Below are positions 51,986 to 60,984 of a stretch of 63,548 bases of DNA, in pieces (within the stretch, counting starts at the first letter, position 1; the number at the start of each line of letters is the position of its first letter). A program made the position numbers and the translations under genes. The notes beneath the pieces were generated by a model, which saw nothing but the letters and a program-made list of their open reading frames with translations, was not told the DNA's origin and made no database searches. The DNA comes from a virus: positions 1 to 63,548 of the IMG/VR virus record IMGVR_UViG_3300046167_000466. One strand, given 5' to 3'.

Positions 51986-53191
51986 TTATTTCTTTTTAAT
52001 CCTTAGCTTTGAACCGCGTACATTATCACCGGGCACTGCTCTAATAGTCCAGCCATTCTGTGTCGTAACTTTTTCATGAGTCCCTCTCGGATCCATATCT
52101 ACGTTTTTAGACCTGGCTACGCTATCTTTCATTGCATCAGCTTTTCCTTGTTCGTAAAAGTGATTGGCAATAGTATCAGCGTTCATTGCTGTGAATAAAG
52201 ATTTGTGATACCCTTTAGCATCAACCATTTCATTTTTATCATTCAAGAACTTCTTGACGAAATTATTAATGTTGCTTTGGGTTTCTTTAACTTTATTCGC
52301 ATCTTTTACTTTGAACCGATATTTTTTATCCCCCACAGAATAATCAAAACCTTTGAAATCTGTACTAAATACATTATCAGTTTTTTGTAAAAATGTTTTT
52401 GCTTGCTGGTTTTCAACTTTTTGAGCCGCTTCTTGTTCTTTGTTATAGCGATCAAAAAATTCTACAGCTTTTTGCTGATCAGGGTTTAATCTTGATCCAG
52501 CTTTAATTTCTTCGTAATATTTGGATTTTAATCCATCTAAATGCTTTTTAGCTTTAGCTGCTTCCTCTTTAAAAGCAATTTTAGCTTTTTTAATAGCACG
52601 TTCGTCATCTAATTCCTCATCGTAAGAAAACTCTTCCATTAAGACGTTTATGTCTTCTGAATCTAGATGAGGTTTTGTTGTTTCATAATACTCTTTAATT
52701 AATTGAGCTTCGTTTAATTGAGAGTAATCAGTATTTAGCTTTACGTAGTCTTGCAACGTTCCACCGGTTTCATTCATAAATTCAACTACCTTCTGTATAT
52801 TCTCAGGCAGTTCTATACCAGCTTCCGCTTCAACTAATGCTTGTTCTACTTGCTCTTCTAATTCTTCGGCAGCCTCTTCGACCTCTTCACCTGTTACTTC
52901 TTCAAGAACGGGTGTTTCATTTTGTTCGGGCTCCCGTACTTCTTCAACCACTTCTTCGCTACTTGGCGAGTCTTCGGATTCTCCGACAACATCATTGCTG
53001 TCATCTGCGCTTTGCTCTTGAACGGCATCTTCTTGTGGCTTATTTAATTCTGCTAAATTAATTTTAATTGTACCTTCCTCGTCTTGTGTTACAGGGGTGG
53101 GTCCATTCTCTTCAGCTACACTCGTTTCCGGCGCAGCCTGTTCTTGAGTTTCCTCTTGGTTATCAAGAACTTCTTCTTGGTTTTCTGACAT
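51986..53191 (-). CDS. Scaffold-like head assembly protein
   Basis: The gene encodes 401 residues. The first 150 are extremely acidic and low-complexity (SENQEEVLDNQEETQEQAAP, EELEEQVEQALVEAEAG). The middle is charged helix, and the end (GSKLRIKKK) is basic. An acidic helical protein between portal and capsid fits a scaffold, with the basic C-terminus as the usual capsid contact. No sequence family is recognised; it could instead be a head-vertex protein. Confidence 0.68.
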   Translation of the reverse strand: MSENQEEVLDNQEETQEQAAPETSVAEENGPTPVTQDEEGTIKINLAELNKPQEDAVQEQSADDSNDVVGESEDSPSSEEVVEEVREPEQNETPVLEEVTGEEVEEAAEELEEQVEQALVEAEAGIELPENIQKVVEFMNETGGTLQDYVKLNTDYSQLNEAQLIKEYYETTKPHLDSEDINVLMEEFSYDEELDDERAIKKAKIAFKEEAAKAKKHLDGLKSKYYEEIKAGSRLNPDQQKAVEFFDRYNKEQEAAQKVENQQAKTFLQKTDNVFSTDFKGFDYSVGDKKYRFKVKDANKVKETQSNINNFVKKFLNDKNEMVDAKGYHKSLFTAMNADTIANHFYEQGKADAMKDSVARSKNVDMDPRGTHEKVTTQNGWTIRAVPGDNVRGSKLRIKKK

Positions 53192-53224
53192 GATAAAATA
53201 TTATATAATTATACACTACTATTA

Positions 53225-55651
53225 TTACCTAGGCTCGAAAGAACCTAAGTCAAAACCGCCTCCTATTATATCGTTTCCGCTAGACTCAAAGTCTTGAGGA
53301 GGAGTGTTGTTTTGTCTTTGCTCTATAAGTTTACTTTGCTGTGTCGCTTGTAACTTAGTTCGATCGTCTTTACGATCTTCTTTTTCATTTTCTTTTTGTG
53401 ACAGAGATTGAGTTTCTAGACTCTTTAGTTGCATATTGTATTGGAACTCTTGAGCCATTAATTCTTTCTTAGCCATTACTTCAGCTTGTAGTTTTTGCAA
53501 ATCAAATTGGTTTTCCATTTGCATCAACTCTGCTTTCTGTGCTGTTAAAGCTTGATTCTTTTGAACTTCAGCTTGAGCGGCTACTTGTTGTGACTGAGCA
53601 TTAGCCTCTGCTTGAGCTTGAATATTTTGCTGTTGCATTAACTGGTCACGTTCTTGTTTCTTTTTACGTCTTAATTTAAGCAATTGATTAGCCAGCTTAA
53701 TATTCTTAATCTCTCTAATATCTATTGCATCATCTAAATCAATTAAACCAGCTGACAATGCTGTTTGTATATTATTCTCTAATAATGCTTTTTCCTCTTC
53801 GTCCGGTGTTAGCTCTAAGAATATACCAAAATCATACAGATGTAAATCACCCATCTCGCCTAACGTGGCTACATTGTGTCCACCTATTTTTTGTATAAAC
53901 GCTTCTCTTGTTGGTGAATACTCTAATATATCTGATATCCTAAGTGATAAGCATTCAGCTAAATGAGACGTTATGTTTAATCCGGCTTCGAGTATGTGTC
54001 TTGTTGCGGTATTTGAATTCGCCGCTGCTAGCTTTTGTACGCCAACTAATGCTCTTGAGTCTGGAGTACTTGCATCTCTAGCTTCATTAAGACCGGTTAC
54101 GTCGCGTATCATTTGTAGGTAATAATTGTAAGTACTAATTAAAGCTTGCAATTTATTTCCTCCACTACCAGACGTTATCTCTTGTATAGGAACTTTGCCA
54201 GGATTCATATCCCCGTCTTGTGTAAAAGATCTACCAATTACAGAACCTGTTTGGAAAAACATATTTAATGCTTCTTGCGGATTGTAATTTGTTCCATTAC
54301 CTAAATCTATTTCAGCAAGACCATCTGCATCAAGATAAACACCATCCGGTACCATCCTTGATAATAACTGCTGTAGCTTTAAGTGAGTTAGCTGTATCAT
54401 ATCAGCAAAACCAGTAATACGGCTTACTAATGATTCAATACGCCCTTTATACATTCTCGGCGCGTTGATTGCATAACTCATTAAAACTTTTGTTTGATCG
54501 CTTTTGGGTCTCATCATATTAGTAGCAATACCCCATTTAAGAAGCTTGTCTGTACCTAATATTAAAACACCCTCGTATAAAACCTCTAGCGATCTTTCAA
54601 GTTTACCAAACTGCTGTTCTAAAACTTCAACAGGAGGATCGAATGTATCATCTCTAAGTAATACCTTAGCTGCTCCTGTAGCTGTCTCTTTAATTTTATA
54701 CACTTCATTCATATAAGTTTTGTAATTAAAATACAATACTTGAACAGTGTTTGAATCTGAATTGTTTGAGTTTGTTATACTTCTATCGTAAAATCCATTG
54801 TTTTGGTAACCTTGTTTAGATATAGACTCTAACTCTTCGTTGGTTAGCTCCGGAAACTGCTTTTTAAGCTCGTTTAAGGGCACCTGTTTCACTTCGCCTA
54901 CATAATATATATCGTCAAAATAAGGAGACTCTGTGTAAGACCAAACTAAATTAGCGGGATCTACATAGTCAACGGTAATTCCTTCTGATTTTGAAAAAGA
55001 ATTTTTTACCGCCCCAATACCTATAGTGGATAAATCGTATATAACTCTTTTCTTAGTTAAATCGTAGTGGTTGCCGTCGAGTAAAACATTTATAGCCTGT
55101 TCTTCAGCTATTTCAACTTGCTGCTTATACGTTAGCTGCATGTGTAATTCAAGCTCTTCTTGTGACTCTGGTAATTTAGCAGGATCGTTTTCGAACATGT
55201 TTATACCAAACTCTTGCTGAACAAATTCGTTTAGCTCCTTGGTTTGCATGTCGCGTATAATGCTTTCCATATACTTAGTCCGCTTTTCTACACCGTAAGG
55301 ATCTTGCGAATAAGCTTTAATATCAAATGATCTTTCGGAAATTCCGTTTACAACTAAGTCAACAAACTTAGGTATAATAGGCACTGGCTTCCAATCTAAA
55401 TTAAGATATGATAAATCCCCGTTAATTGATAATTCATCTTTATACTTTTGAATTGGCTGTTCACCTCTCGCGTATAATCTTAATCTATGAAATGTATTTT
55501 GATTACTTTTAAACCTTGTAGTACCAGAATCAGCTTTAAACCATTCATCTTGAATAGCTCTACCAACTCTAAGCCCATACTCCAGCGACAACTTTTCTTG
55601 ATCGCTAGCCACTTGGCTTGGGAAAAAACTTTTTATAACTGACTCAGCCAT
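53225..55651 (-). CDS. Portal protein (crAss-like)
   Basis: The gene encodes 808 residues. The section RLYARGEQPIQKYKDELSIN, GDLSYLNLDWKPVPIIPKFV, DLVVNGI is typical of crAss-like phage portals. The C-terminal 120 residues are Gln/Ala-rich coiled coil (RDQLMQQQNIQAQAEANAQS), forming the usual barrel region. The dodecameric ring is the DNA gateway and terminase dock. It follows TerL by 5 bases. Confidence 0.9.
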   Translation of the reverse strand: MAESVIKSFFPSQVASDQEKLSLEYGLRVGRAIQDEWFKADSGTTRFKSNQNTFHRLRLYARGEQPIQKYKDELSINGDLSYLNLDWKPVPIIPKFVDLVVNGISERSFDIKAYSQDPYGVEKRTKYMESIIRDMQTKELNEFVQQEFGINMFENDPAKLPESQEELELHMQLTYKQQVEIAEEQAINVLLDGNHYDLTKKRVIYDLSTIGIGAVKNSFSKSEGITVDYVDPANLVWSYTESPYFDDIYYVGEVKQVPLNELKKQFPELTNEELESISKQGYQNNGFYDRSITNSNNSDSNTVQVLYFNYKTYMNEVYKIKETATGAAKVLLRDDTFDPPVEVLEQQFGKLERSLEVLYEGVLILGTDKLLKWGIATNMMRPKSDQTKVLMSYAINAPRMYKGRIESLVSRITGFADMIQLTHLKLQQLLSRMVPDGVYLDADGLAEIDLGNGTNYNPQEALNMFFQTGSVIGRSFTQDGDMNPGKVPIQEITSGSGGNKLQALISTYNYYLQMIRDVTGLNEARDASTPDSRALVGVQKLAAANSNTATRHILEAGLNITSHLAECLSLRISDILEYSPTREAFIQKIGGHNVATLGEMGDLHLYDFGIFLELTPDEEEKALLENNIQTALSAGLIDLDDAIDIREIKNIKLANQLLKLRRKKKQERDQLMQQQNIQAQAEANAQSQQVAAQAEVQKNQALTAQKAELMQMENQFDLQKLQAEVMAKKELMAQEFQYNMQLKSLETQSLSQKENEKEDRKDDRTKLQATQQSKLIEQRQNNTPPQDFESSGNDIIGGGFDLGSFEPR

Positions 55652-55655
55652 ATAT

Positions 55656-57866
55656 TTATTTTATTATTTCCGACGTTGATCCGGCGTTTTTGTATCTTGC
55701 AATACGTAAATTTAACTTTGGTTTTTCAACCATTGGGTTTGGTCTATATAGATGTCTATTGCATGCCATTATAGCTAAACCAGAACTAATAGCCGCATCA
55801 AATTTTGTTCTTTTTGTTATATCAAATTTAGCCCAATCGTTTAGTGTGTCATTAAAATACATACTACCATATTGTCCATCTGATTTCACTCCTACATGAT
55901 TCTGTATGTAGGTTTCAATAGCAGCAGCGTGTGCTTGCTTAATATCTTCTGATGAATTCGGTATACCACCAATTTCTCTTTCTGCTACAGATAATTTATT
56001 GTAACTTTTGTCCGGTCTATTCATTGAATAACCTCTATATCCTCTTCTTTTAAAATAATACAATAATCTAGGTTTATTGTTTTCAGCTAATATTGGCATT
56101 CCGTAAAACACACATGCCATTAACACGTCTTCAAAAAACATTTCAGCTGTTTGTGGCCTTGCTACATATTCTAAGAAAAATGAATTAGGCGGAGCATCCT
56201 CCATGCTAAAAGTCGTAAGACCGTGCAAAGCTCCTTTTGATCCTCTCCCGTCTGTTGTACCTGATATGTCATAACTATCACAACCAAACGCTCCTATATG
56301 TTCGTTACCAGGATACCTTATACCATTTTTAATTACCTGTTTATTTTGCAAATCAACTTTTGGTACCCAAGATACTTTAAATCTTCCGCTCGGATTTGGT
56401 GAAAACATCACTTTACTATCTTTAATGCCATGTTCCCAATTAAAACTCCCTGTTGTAACTACTCCAGAACTTCGTAGATCTTCGTTATAATCTATTTGTT
56501 CGTATATTTTTACTAAGTTAAATATACTATTTTTAGTTTCGTCTCTAAATGCGTGTTCCTCTGTGCGTGGAAATTGTCTATAAAACTCATTTAAAGCGTC
56601 CTGGTCGCCTTTTAATCCTTCAGCTTCATTATTCCAGTGCTCTACGACCCCAACCTCGATAGCGTCGCCGTGTGGGCCAATGCAATCTGCTGATGGGGTT
56701 TCGAATACAGGCATTCCATAAGAATCAATGAATCCTTCGTAATTCCATTCCATAGGAATGAACAAAGAATATAATCCTGACTTAGTTTGTCCGTTACGGT
56801 TTCTTTTTGAAACATCCGAGTCACTGTATAGTTTTTTAAAATTTTCTCCACCTTTATCCAAGGCGTTTGATGTTGATCCCATCATGCACTTTCCAATAAC
56901 TCTACTACCTAATCTTAAAGTAGTTTTTGTAACACGCCAGTTGTTTAATATGTTGTCGGGCTTTTCCCATTTACCGCTTTCATCATGGACTAACAGCTTT
57001 AGCTTTTCACCGTCATAACTGTTATCTCCAGTATTTTTCCAGTCAATAGTTGTGTCTAGCCCTTCTAGTAATTCCTGGTCTTGTTTGTTTTGTATAGACT
57101 TCCTTGTAAGCCTTGAGGCTGGTATTCTATACGCTAGCTCTGTTTTCGGACGGTCCATACCGTCTTGTATTGGCTTAAAGAAAAATGGATAGTTTACAGA
57201 TATTGGTACTACCTTGTCTGTAAACATTTTTTTAGCGTCAGAACCGGACTTTGATAATATTCCGAATCGCGCATCGCTTGATATTGTAGCCATGTTAACG
57301 GTCTCACCGCTTGCCATAAAGGAAAAACCTGAGCGTCTGTTTTTGAGATAGCACATACCGTAGCATCTGGAATCCGCTTTACAAGCTTCCCAGAAAATGA
57401 AGAATAATCTGTTGGCTTCCCTAAAGTCTGGGTGCCCAACGTCAATCTTAGACCATTGCAGGTACATAAAGTGAGTGCCAGTAATGTAAGTGCCCACACC
57501 TTTATTATTGAACCAATGGCCTTCTTCGCGGCGTTTGAATTGTTCATCTATGTATGTCTCCCATTTTTCTTTAAAGTCGTCAGGATAATCCCTCCAGTCA
57601 AACACACTTTGAATGCGCTTTAATTCTTTTGGTATTTCTTCAACAACCCATTTGTCATTTGATTTATCTATATTCGAAGGTAGCTTGGGTAATGCTATCT
57701 TCAAATTTTGTATATTGTATATTTCACCAATTTGTCCGGTTTTGCTAATAACAACGATATCATGCTCTTTGTTATAACCGTATTTCCATTTCTTACCTTT
57801 ATTAAGTCTACTTATAGTAGTCTTTTTGATAGGTGTTATTACGCTATATAAAGTTTGCTCGTACAT
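55656..57866 (-). CDS. terL: Terminase large subunit (crAss-like)
   Basis: The gene encodes 736 residues. The ATPase region includes CYLKNRRSGFSFMASGETVN (a diverged Walker A, about 170-190) and KLKLLVHDESGKWEKP (Walker B, with Asp-Glu). The nuclease region begins at AFGCDSYDISGTTDGRG. The length and the diverged P-loop are typical of crAss-like TerL. It cuts and pumps DNA into proheads through the portal encoded next. Its start overlaps the stop of the small gene upstream. Confidence 0.92.
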   Translation of the reverse strand: MYEQTLYSVITPIKKTTISRLNKGKKWKYGYNKEHDIVVISKTGQIGEIYNIQNLKIALPKLPSNIDKSNDKWVVEEIPKELKRIQSVFDWRDYPDDFKEKWETYIDEQFKRREEGHWFNNKGVGTYITGTHFMYLQWSKIDVGHPDFREANRLFFIFWEACKADSRCYGMCYLKNRRSGFSFMASGETVNMATISSDARFGILSKSGSDAKKMFTDKVVPISVNYPFFFKPIQDGMDRPKTELAYRIPASRLTRKSIQNKQDQELLEGLDTTIDWKNTGDNSYDGEKLKLLVHDESGKWEKPDNILNNWRVTKTTLRLGSRVIGKCMMGSTSNALDKGGENFKKLYSDSDVSKRNRNGQTKSGLYSLFIPMEWNYEGFIDSYGMPVFETPSADCIGPHGDAIEVGVVEHWNNEAEGLKGDQDALNEFYRQFPRTEEHAFRDETKNSIFNLVKIYEQIDYNEDLRSSGVVTTGSFNWEHGIKDSKVMFSPNPSGRFKVSWVPKVDLQNKQVIKNGIRYPGNEHIGAFGCDSYDISGTTDGRGSKGALHGLTTFSMEDAPPNSFFLEYVARPQTAEMFFEDVLMACVFYGMPILAENNKPRLLYYFKRRGYRGYSMNRPDKSYNKLSVAEREIGGIPNSSEDIKQAHAAAIETYIQNHVGVKSDGQYGSMYFNDTLNDWAKFDITKRTKFDAAISSGLAIMACNRHLYRPNPMVEKPKLNLRIARYKNAGSTSEIIK

Positions 57867-58141
57867 TACTTACTCCTTCTTTCTGCAAATCCTGAAAAGG
57901 TTTTCTTTTTTTCCTCTTCTTTAGGTTTGTTCTCTAATATAGCTTCTTCTTCTTGTATACGCGTAAGTATTTCAAAAGCATCAAATATAGCTAACTTTTT
58001 TGTAGCCGCAGCGTTCTTCAACCTATCAGCTGATATGTCATCATCAGAATCAACTATAGGTTCTTTAGCTACTTTAATTAATTCCTCAACTGCTATTTGC
58101 CCAGCTTGGATTATATTCTTCTTCGTCTCCTTGATATTCAT
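57866..58141 (-). CDS. Small helical protein before TerL, possible small terminase
   Basis: The gene encodes 91 residues: helical, with an acidic centre (EPIVDSDDDISADRLKNAAA) and a Lys-rich end. Its stop is coupled to the TerL start. The gene just before TerL often encodes the small terminase subunit, but no HTH is evident, so this is a guess from position and size. Confidence 0.65.
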   Translation of the reverse strand: MNIKETKKNIIQAGQIAVEELIKVAKEPIVDSDDDISADRLKNAAATKKLAIFDAFEILTRIQEEEAILENKPKEEEKKKTFSGFAERRSK

Positions 58142-58685
58142 ATTTAATTGTAATTAGATTTGTTGGAACACGATATAATTTTTCTTTATTTATAATAAAT
58201 TCGTACTCTGCGCCAGGCCTAAAGCCTACGAGATCACCTTCTTCAACACTTTTTAAACTAGGGTCTTTATATTTAAGCACTCCTATTAATGGTTTTTCAA
58301 AGTTGATTGAAAACATTTTATTTTCTTTTATGGGTTTAACAAAGTTAAATCCATTTAATGGTATCCACTTGTATATACGCTTGTACGCGAATATTTGATC
58401 TGGCGAAACAAAATACATATTGTTTTTATAATAGCTCCTGCTATTTTTTTCTTCGCCTCTAATATCCCGGAATCTACGGAATACATTGTGATGCAATACA
58501 ACCTCATCGCCTTCACGTACACCAGTTGAGTTTGTCTTTGGTGTGGCCATAACAATACCTATTCTTGAAACAAAATTATGATTTTGTAATTCCGTATTAA
58601 GTATTAATTCTTTACCATCTATTGTTTTTGTATTGTTATACCTGTCTTCTTTAGGCATAACAACAAAATCAAAAACGCCTCTCAT
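58086..58685 (-). CDS. Protein built of two GroES-like halves
   Basis: The gene encodes 199 residues. The first half (FDFVVMPKEDRYNNTKTIDG, GIVMATPKTNSTGVREGDEV, VLHHNVFRR) and the second (IGVLKYKDPSLKSVEEGDLV, GFRPGAEYEFIINKEKLYRV) each repeat the GroES outline: a G-x-V strand, a G-D-x-V strand, then a strand ending near the C-terminus. It is much longer than the 85-residue GroES at 62051. It may be a dedicated co-chaperonin for capsid folding, like T4 gp31, or a structural relative. The overlap with the next gene is 56 bases. Confidence 0.68.
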   Translation of the reverse strand: MRGVFDFVVMPKEDRYNNTKTIDGKELILNTELQNHNFVSRIGIVMATPKTNSTGVREGDEVVLHHNVFRRFRDIRGEEKNSRSYYKNNMYFVSPDQIFAYKRIYKWIPLNGFNFVKPIKENKMFSINFEKPLIGVLKYKDPSLKSVEEGDLVGFRPGAEYEFIINKEKLYRVPTNLITIKYEYQGDEEEYNPSWANSS

Positions 58686-58903
58686 TAATAGTCTATATTG
58701 TATTCAATGGCTATTGCCATATTTTTATTAAAATCTTTCCAGGGTATCACATCGTTACCCTTCTGAATATAGATAGAGTACTTTTCTTCTTCTTCTATAA
58801 TATTAACTATAGTATGACCACCATACACTTCCTGTCCAACAGAATAGTGCATGGCGTCATTTTTATAGTCTTTTCCTATACTAATCTTCCTTAGCAGGCT
58901 CAC
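58685..58903 (-). CDS. Small phage protein, unknown function
   Basis: The gene encodes 72 residues (MSLLRKISIGKDYKNDAMHY, SVGQEVYGGHTIVNIIEEEE), beta-rich, small-domain-like. It resembles other small late proteins of marine phages. It overlaps the double GroES-like gene by one base and the coiled-coil gene upstream by 23. Confidence 0.7.
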   Translation of the reverse strand: MSLLRKISIGKDYKNDAMHYSVGQEVYGGHTIVNIIEEEEKYSIYIQKGNDVIPWKDFNKNMAIAIEYNIDY

Positions 58904-59123
58904 GTAATTCTCCTGTATTAATATCGATTACTTTATCACCATACTTAGTTTGCAGCTCTTTTTGCTGCTCCTCAAGTTTGGTTTTCATTTGAGCAAATGC
59001 GTGTAGCAGCTCATGCTTTTGTAATTCAATACCACCAATTTGCGTTTGAACGCTGTTTAGTTGATTAATAGTGTTCTTTAGAGCTTCTAGCTCTTCTGTA
59101 GATAGTTTTGCTTCTTTAGCCAT
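58881..59123 (-). CDS. Small coiled-coil protein
   Basis: The gene encodes 80 residues from ATG 59123, chosen because it has an A/T-rich leader ending TAAAATG; a longer form from 59183 would overlap the holin gene. STEELEALKNTINQLNSVQT, GIELQKHELLHAFAQMKTKL is a long amphipathic helix with prefoldin-like spacing. Role unknown; common near structural genes in such phages. Confidence 0.72.
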   Translation of the reverse strand: MAKEAKLSTEELEALKNTINQLNSVQTQIGGIELQKHELLHAFAQMKTKLEEQQKELQTKYGDKVIDINTGELREPAKED

Positions 59124-59133
59124 TTTATTTAAT

Positions 59134-59532
59134 TTAATTGTTATTGCTGGATTTCTTTGCTTTTTCCCAGGTACGCCCAACAAAATACGCCCCGTAGACT
59201 GTTATTAATAAAGATTGAAAAATTGGTATATAGTCTTCAGCTATTTTAAACTCTCCTATATTGCCATCAAAAAAACAAAGCGCCGTAAAGATAACAGTTA
59301 AATATATAAGAACCATAGGTCTTATATTTTTAGAAAGGAATGAATCAGAATTCATATCTGCTTCCCATCTTGCTGTTACTTGCTCTTGCGCTTCTTTATC
59401 TGCTTTTTCTAGAATCTCAGTTATTAAACGATGAGCTTCTAGTTTTTCTTCTTTAGTTGTAGTTAATTTATCAATGACATCCCCGACTTCTTTAATTACT
59501 CCACCGGTAAGCCATTCCCATATTTTTTTCAT
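59134..59532 (-). CDS. Holin of the 3-TM (GTA-type) family
   Basis: The gene encodes 132 residues: amphipathic N-terminus (MKKIWEWLTGGVIKEVGDVI), charged helix, then VTARWEADMNSDSFLSKNIR, PMVLIYLTVIFTALCFFDG and a second membrane helix (IFQSLLITVYGAYFVGRTWE). The A-R-W-E-A-D...R-P pattern is that of the GTA_holin_3TM family. It would release endolysin, although it sits 30 kb from the endolysin gene. Confidence 0.8.
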   Translation of the reverse strand: MKKIWEWLTGGVIKEVGDVIDKLTTTKEEKLEAHRLITEILEKADKEAQEQVTARWEADMNSDSFLSKNIRPMVLIYLTVIFTALCFFDGNIGEFKIAEDYIPIFQSLLITVYGAYFVGRTWEKAKKSSNNN

Positions 59533-59536
59533 AGTA

Positions 59537-59830
59537 CTAACATTTCCATCTGCGTCTAGCTGCGCAGATTCTTTTATCTGGTGTTTTACTGCAATTTATA
59601 TTATGCATTTCCATTTGCCCTTTAGATCTTGCGCAATATGACGTACGTCTTTTACCTCCTCCTGGTTGTGGAGCTTTAAGGTTACCACCTGTTTTTTTAT
59701 TATAAGCTTTTCTACCAGCCTCGGTCATTCCTGCACCTTCTTTGGCTGTTAAAAAATGTCTCCCTTTACCTTTCGTTGTTTTACGAAGTTTTGCGGCTAC
59801 TGAGTTTTTTGGTTGCTGAATATAAGGCAT
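59537..59830 (-). CDS. Small Cys/Arg-rich protein (DUF6321-like)
   Basis: The gene encodes 97 residues: FLTAKEGAGMTEAGRKAYNK, GGNLKAPQPGGGKRRTSYCA, then RSKGQMEMHNINCSKTPDKR, ICAARRRWKC. This matches a conserved small phage protein (DUF6321 type) with four Cys likely binding zinc. Role unknown; it is found with virion genes in marine phages. Confidence 0.8.
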   Translation of the reverse strand: MPYIQQPKNSVAAKLRKTTKGKGRHFLTAKEGAGMTEAGRKAYNKKTGGNLKAPQPGGGKRRTSYCARSKGQMEMHNINCSKTPDKRICAARRRWKC

Positions 59831-59833
59831 AAT

Positions 59834-60691
59834 TTATTTTTTTAGTTTTGAACCATAGCCCCCCATTTTATATGGTGCGCGCTTTTTATTAAAAGTACTT
59901 CCAGCCGCAGCCTCGCCTCTCAAAATATCAGCGCTAGTACCTTCTCTAGTTCCTGAAACGTACTTCTGTCCAACACCAATACCTTGTGAAATTTGTTTTA
60001 CATTTTCGTCATATTGTTGCTGAGCTGATTCGCTCTTCATTCCCGCTTTGTTAATACCAGCTGTAACTTTTTCGTATTTTTTTCTATCGCTGCCAAAACC
60101 TAGAAAGCCTTTTTTCATTCCTTTTTTCTCGTCGAAACTTAATTTACCATCGCCATCTTTGTCGTATGTTTCAAGTAATTGTGACTTTTTAAATTCTAAG
60201 TTTGCCTTCTTTTTGGATTGTCTGGATACTTTGCCAGCCATTTTTTCACTAGACTGCTGCTCCCATTTTCTATCCCATTTATCTTTACCAACACCACGTG
60301 TATTGATTAACTGTGGAACATCTTCTTTTTTGTCAGGAGTACCTGCTGTTCCAGGTGTAGCTGGCTTCGGAGGTTTATAACCTTCTCTAAGACCCTCAGC
60401 TTGCTCTCTAGCATATCTTTTTCTTTTTTGCTCTTCTGATTCATTTGCTAAATACTCTTTCCACTTGTCATCTGACATTTGGTTTTCTGCAGCTTTAACA
60501 ATTTTCCCACTTGAACCAGGATCTCCAGGATCTCCAGCTGAGCCTTCTTGACCAGGGGTAGTTGTTCTAATAAGCAACTTTCCTGCGTCGTCAACAACGT
60601 TTTCTACTATCGGCTCGGTCTGCTTATTAGGCGACACAGACATTCCTTTACTTGTGCTGTGCTGAATTCTAGATGTTATAGGTTTGCTCAT
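59834..60691 (-). CDS. Virion-type protein with P-I-T start, collagen-like stretch and EF-hand
   Basis: The gene encodes 285 residues. It starts MSKPITSRIQHSTSKG. A Gly-rich collagen-like run (GQEGSAGDPGDPGSSGK, 48-63) follows. A perfect EF-hand calcium loop D177-x-D-x-D-G-x-L-x-F-x-E188 (ETYDKDGDGKLSFDEKKG) lies within a charged helical region. The C-terminus is Gly/Lys-rich. The sequence suggests a structural protein with one calcium site. It belongs to a run of small basic late proteins. Confidence 0.75.
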   Translation of the reverse strand: MSKPITSRIQHSTSKGMSVSPNKQTEPIVENVVDDAGKLLIRTTTPGQEGSAGDPGDPGSSGKIVKAAENQMSDDKWKEYLANESEEQKRKRYAREQAEGLREGYKPPKPATPGTAGTPDKKEDVPQLINTRGVGKDKWDRKWEQQSSEKMAGKVSRQSKKKANLEFKKSQLLETYDKDGDGKLSFDEKKGMKKGFLGFGSDRKKYEKVTAGINKAGMKSESAQQQYDENVKQISQGIGVGQKYVSGTREGTSADILRGEAAAGSTFNKKRAPYKMGGYGSKLKK

Positions 60692-60693
60692 TT

Positions 60694-60984
60694 TTATTGT
60701 TTTAGTAAGTTTGAGATTGACGAACCTAGATCAGGCACATTGATCTTCATTTCCTGCATAGACGGTACTTTAAATTTGTTAAAAGGATTAGTTTTATTTT
60801 CCTCCACGTCTGTAGTATCAGGCTTTCTTTTTTGTGTATTCTTTTTGTCACCCTCAAGACCTTTTTGTACTTCTGCGCCTAGGTCTAAAAATGTTTCTTT
60901 TGTTTGCGCTTCGCCTGCAACAATAGCTTCATTCATTTTGTTTGGCGATGATTTGCATTTTTGTGTTATAGGTAGTGACTTCAT
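60694..60984 (-). CDS. Small late protein with P-I-T N-terminus
   Basis: The gene encodes 96 residues from ATG 60984 (preceded by A-rich AAAAAAAA). It starts MKSLPITQKCKSSPNKMNEA and has charged, disordered features (DKKNTQKRKPDTTDVEENKT). Probably a minor virion or assembly protein. The upstream in-frame ATG at 61017 lies in the previous gene. Confidence 0.72.
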   Translation of the reverse strand: MKSLPITQKCKSSPNKMNEAIVAGEAQTKETFLDLGAEVQKGLEGDKKNTQKRKPDTTDVEENKTNPFNKFKVPSMQEMKINVPDLGSSISNLLKQ

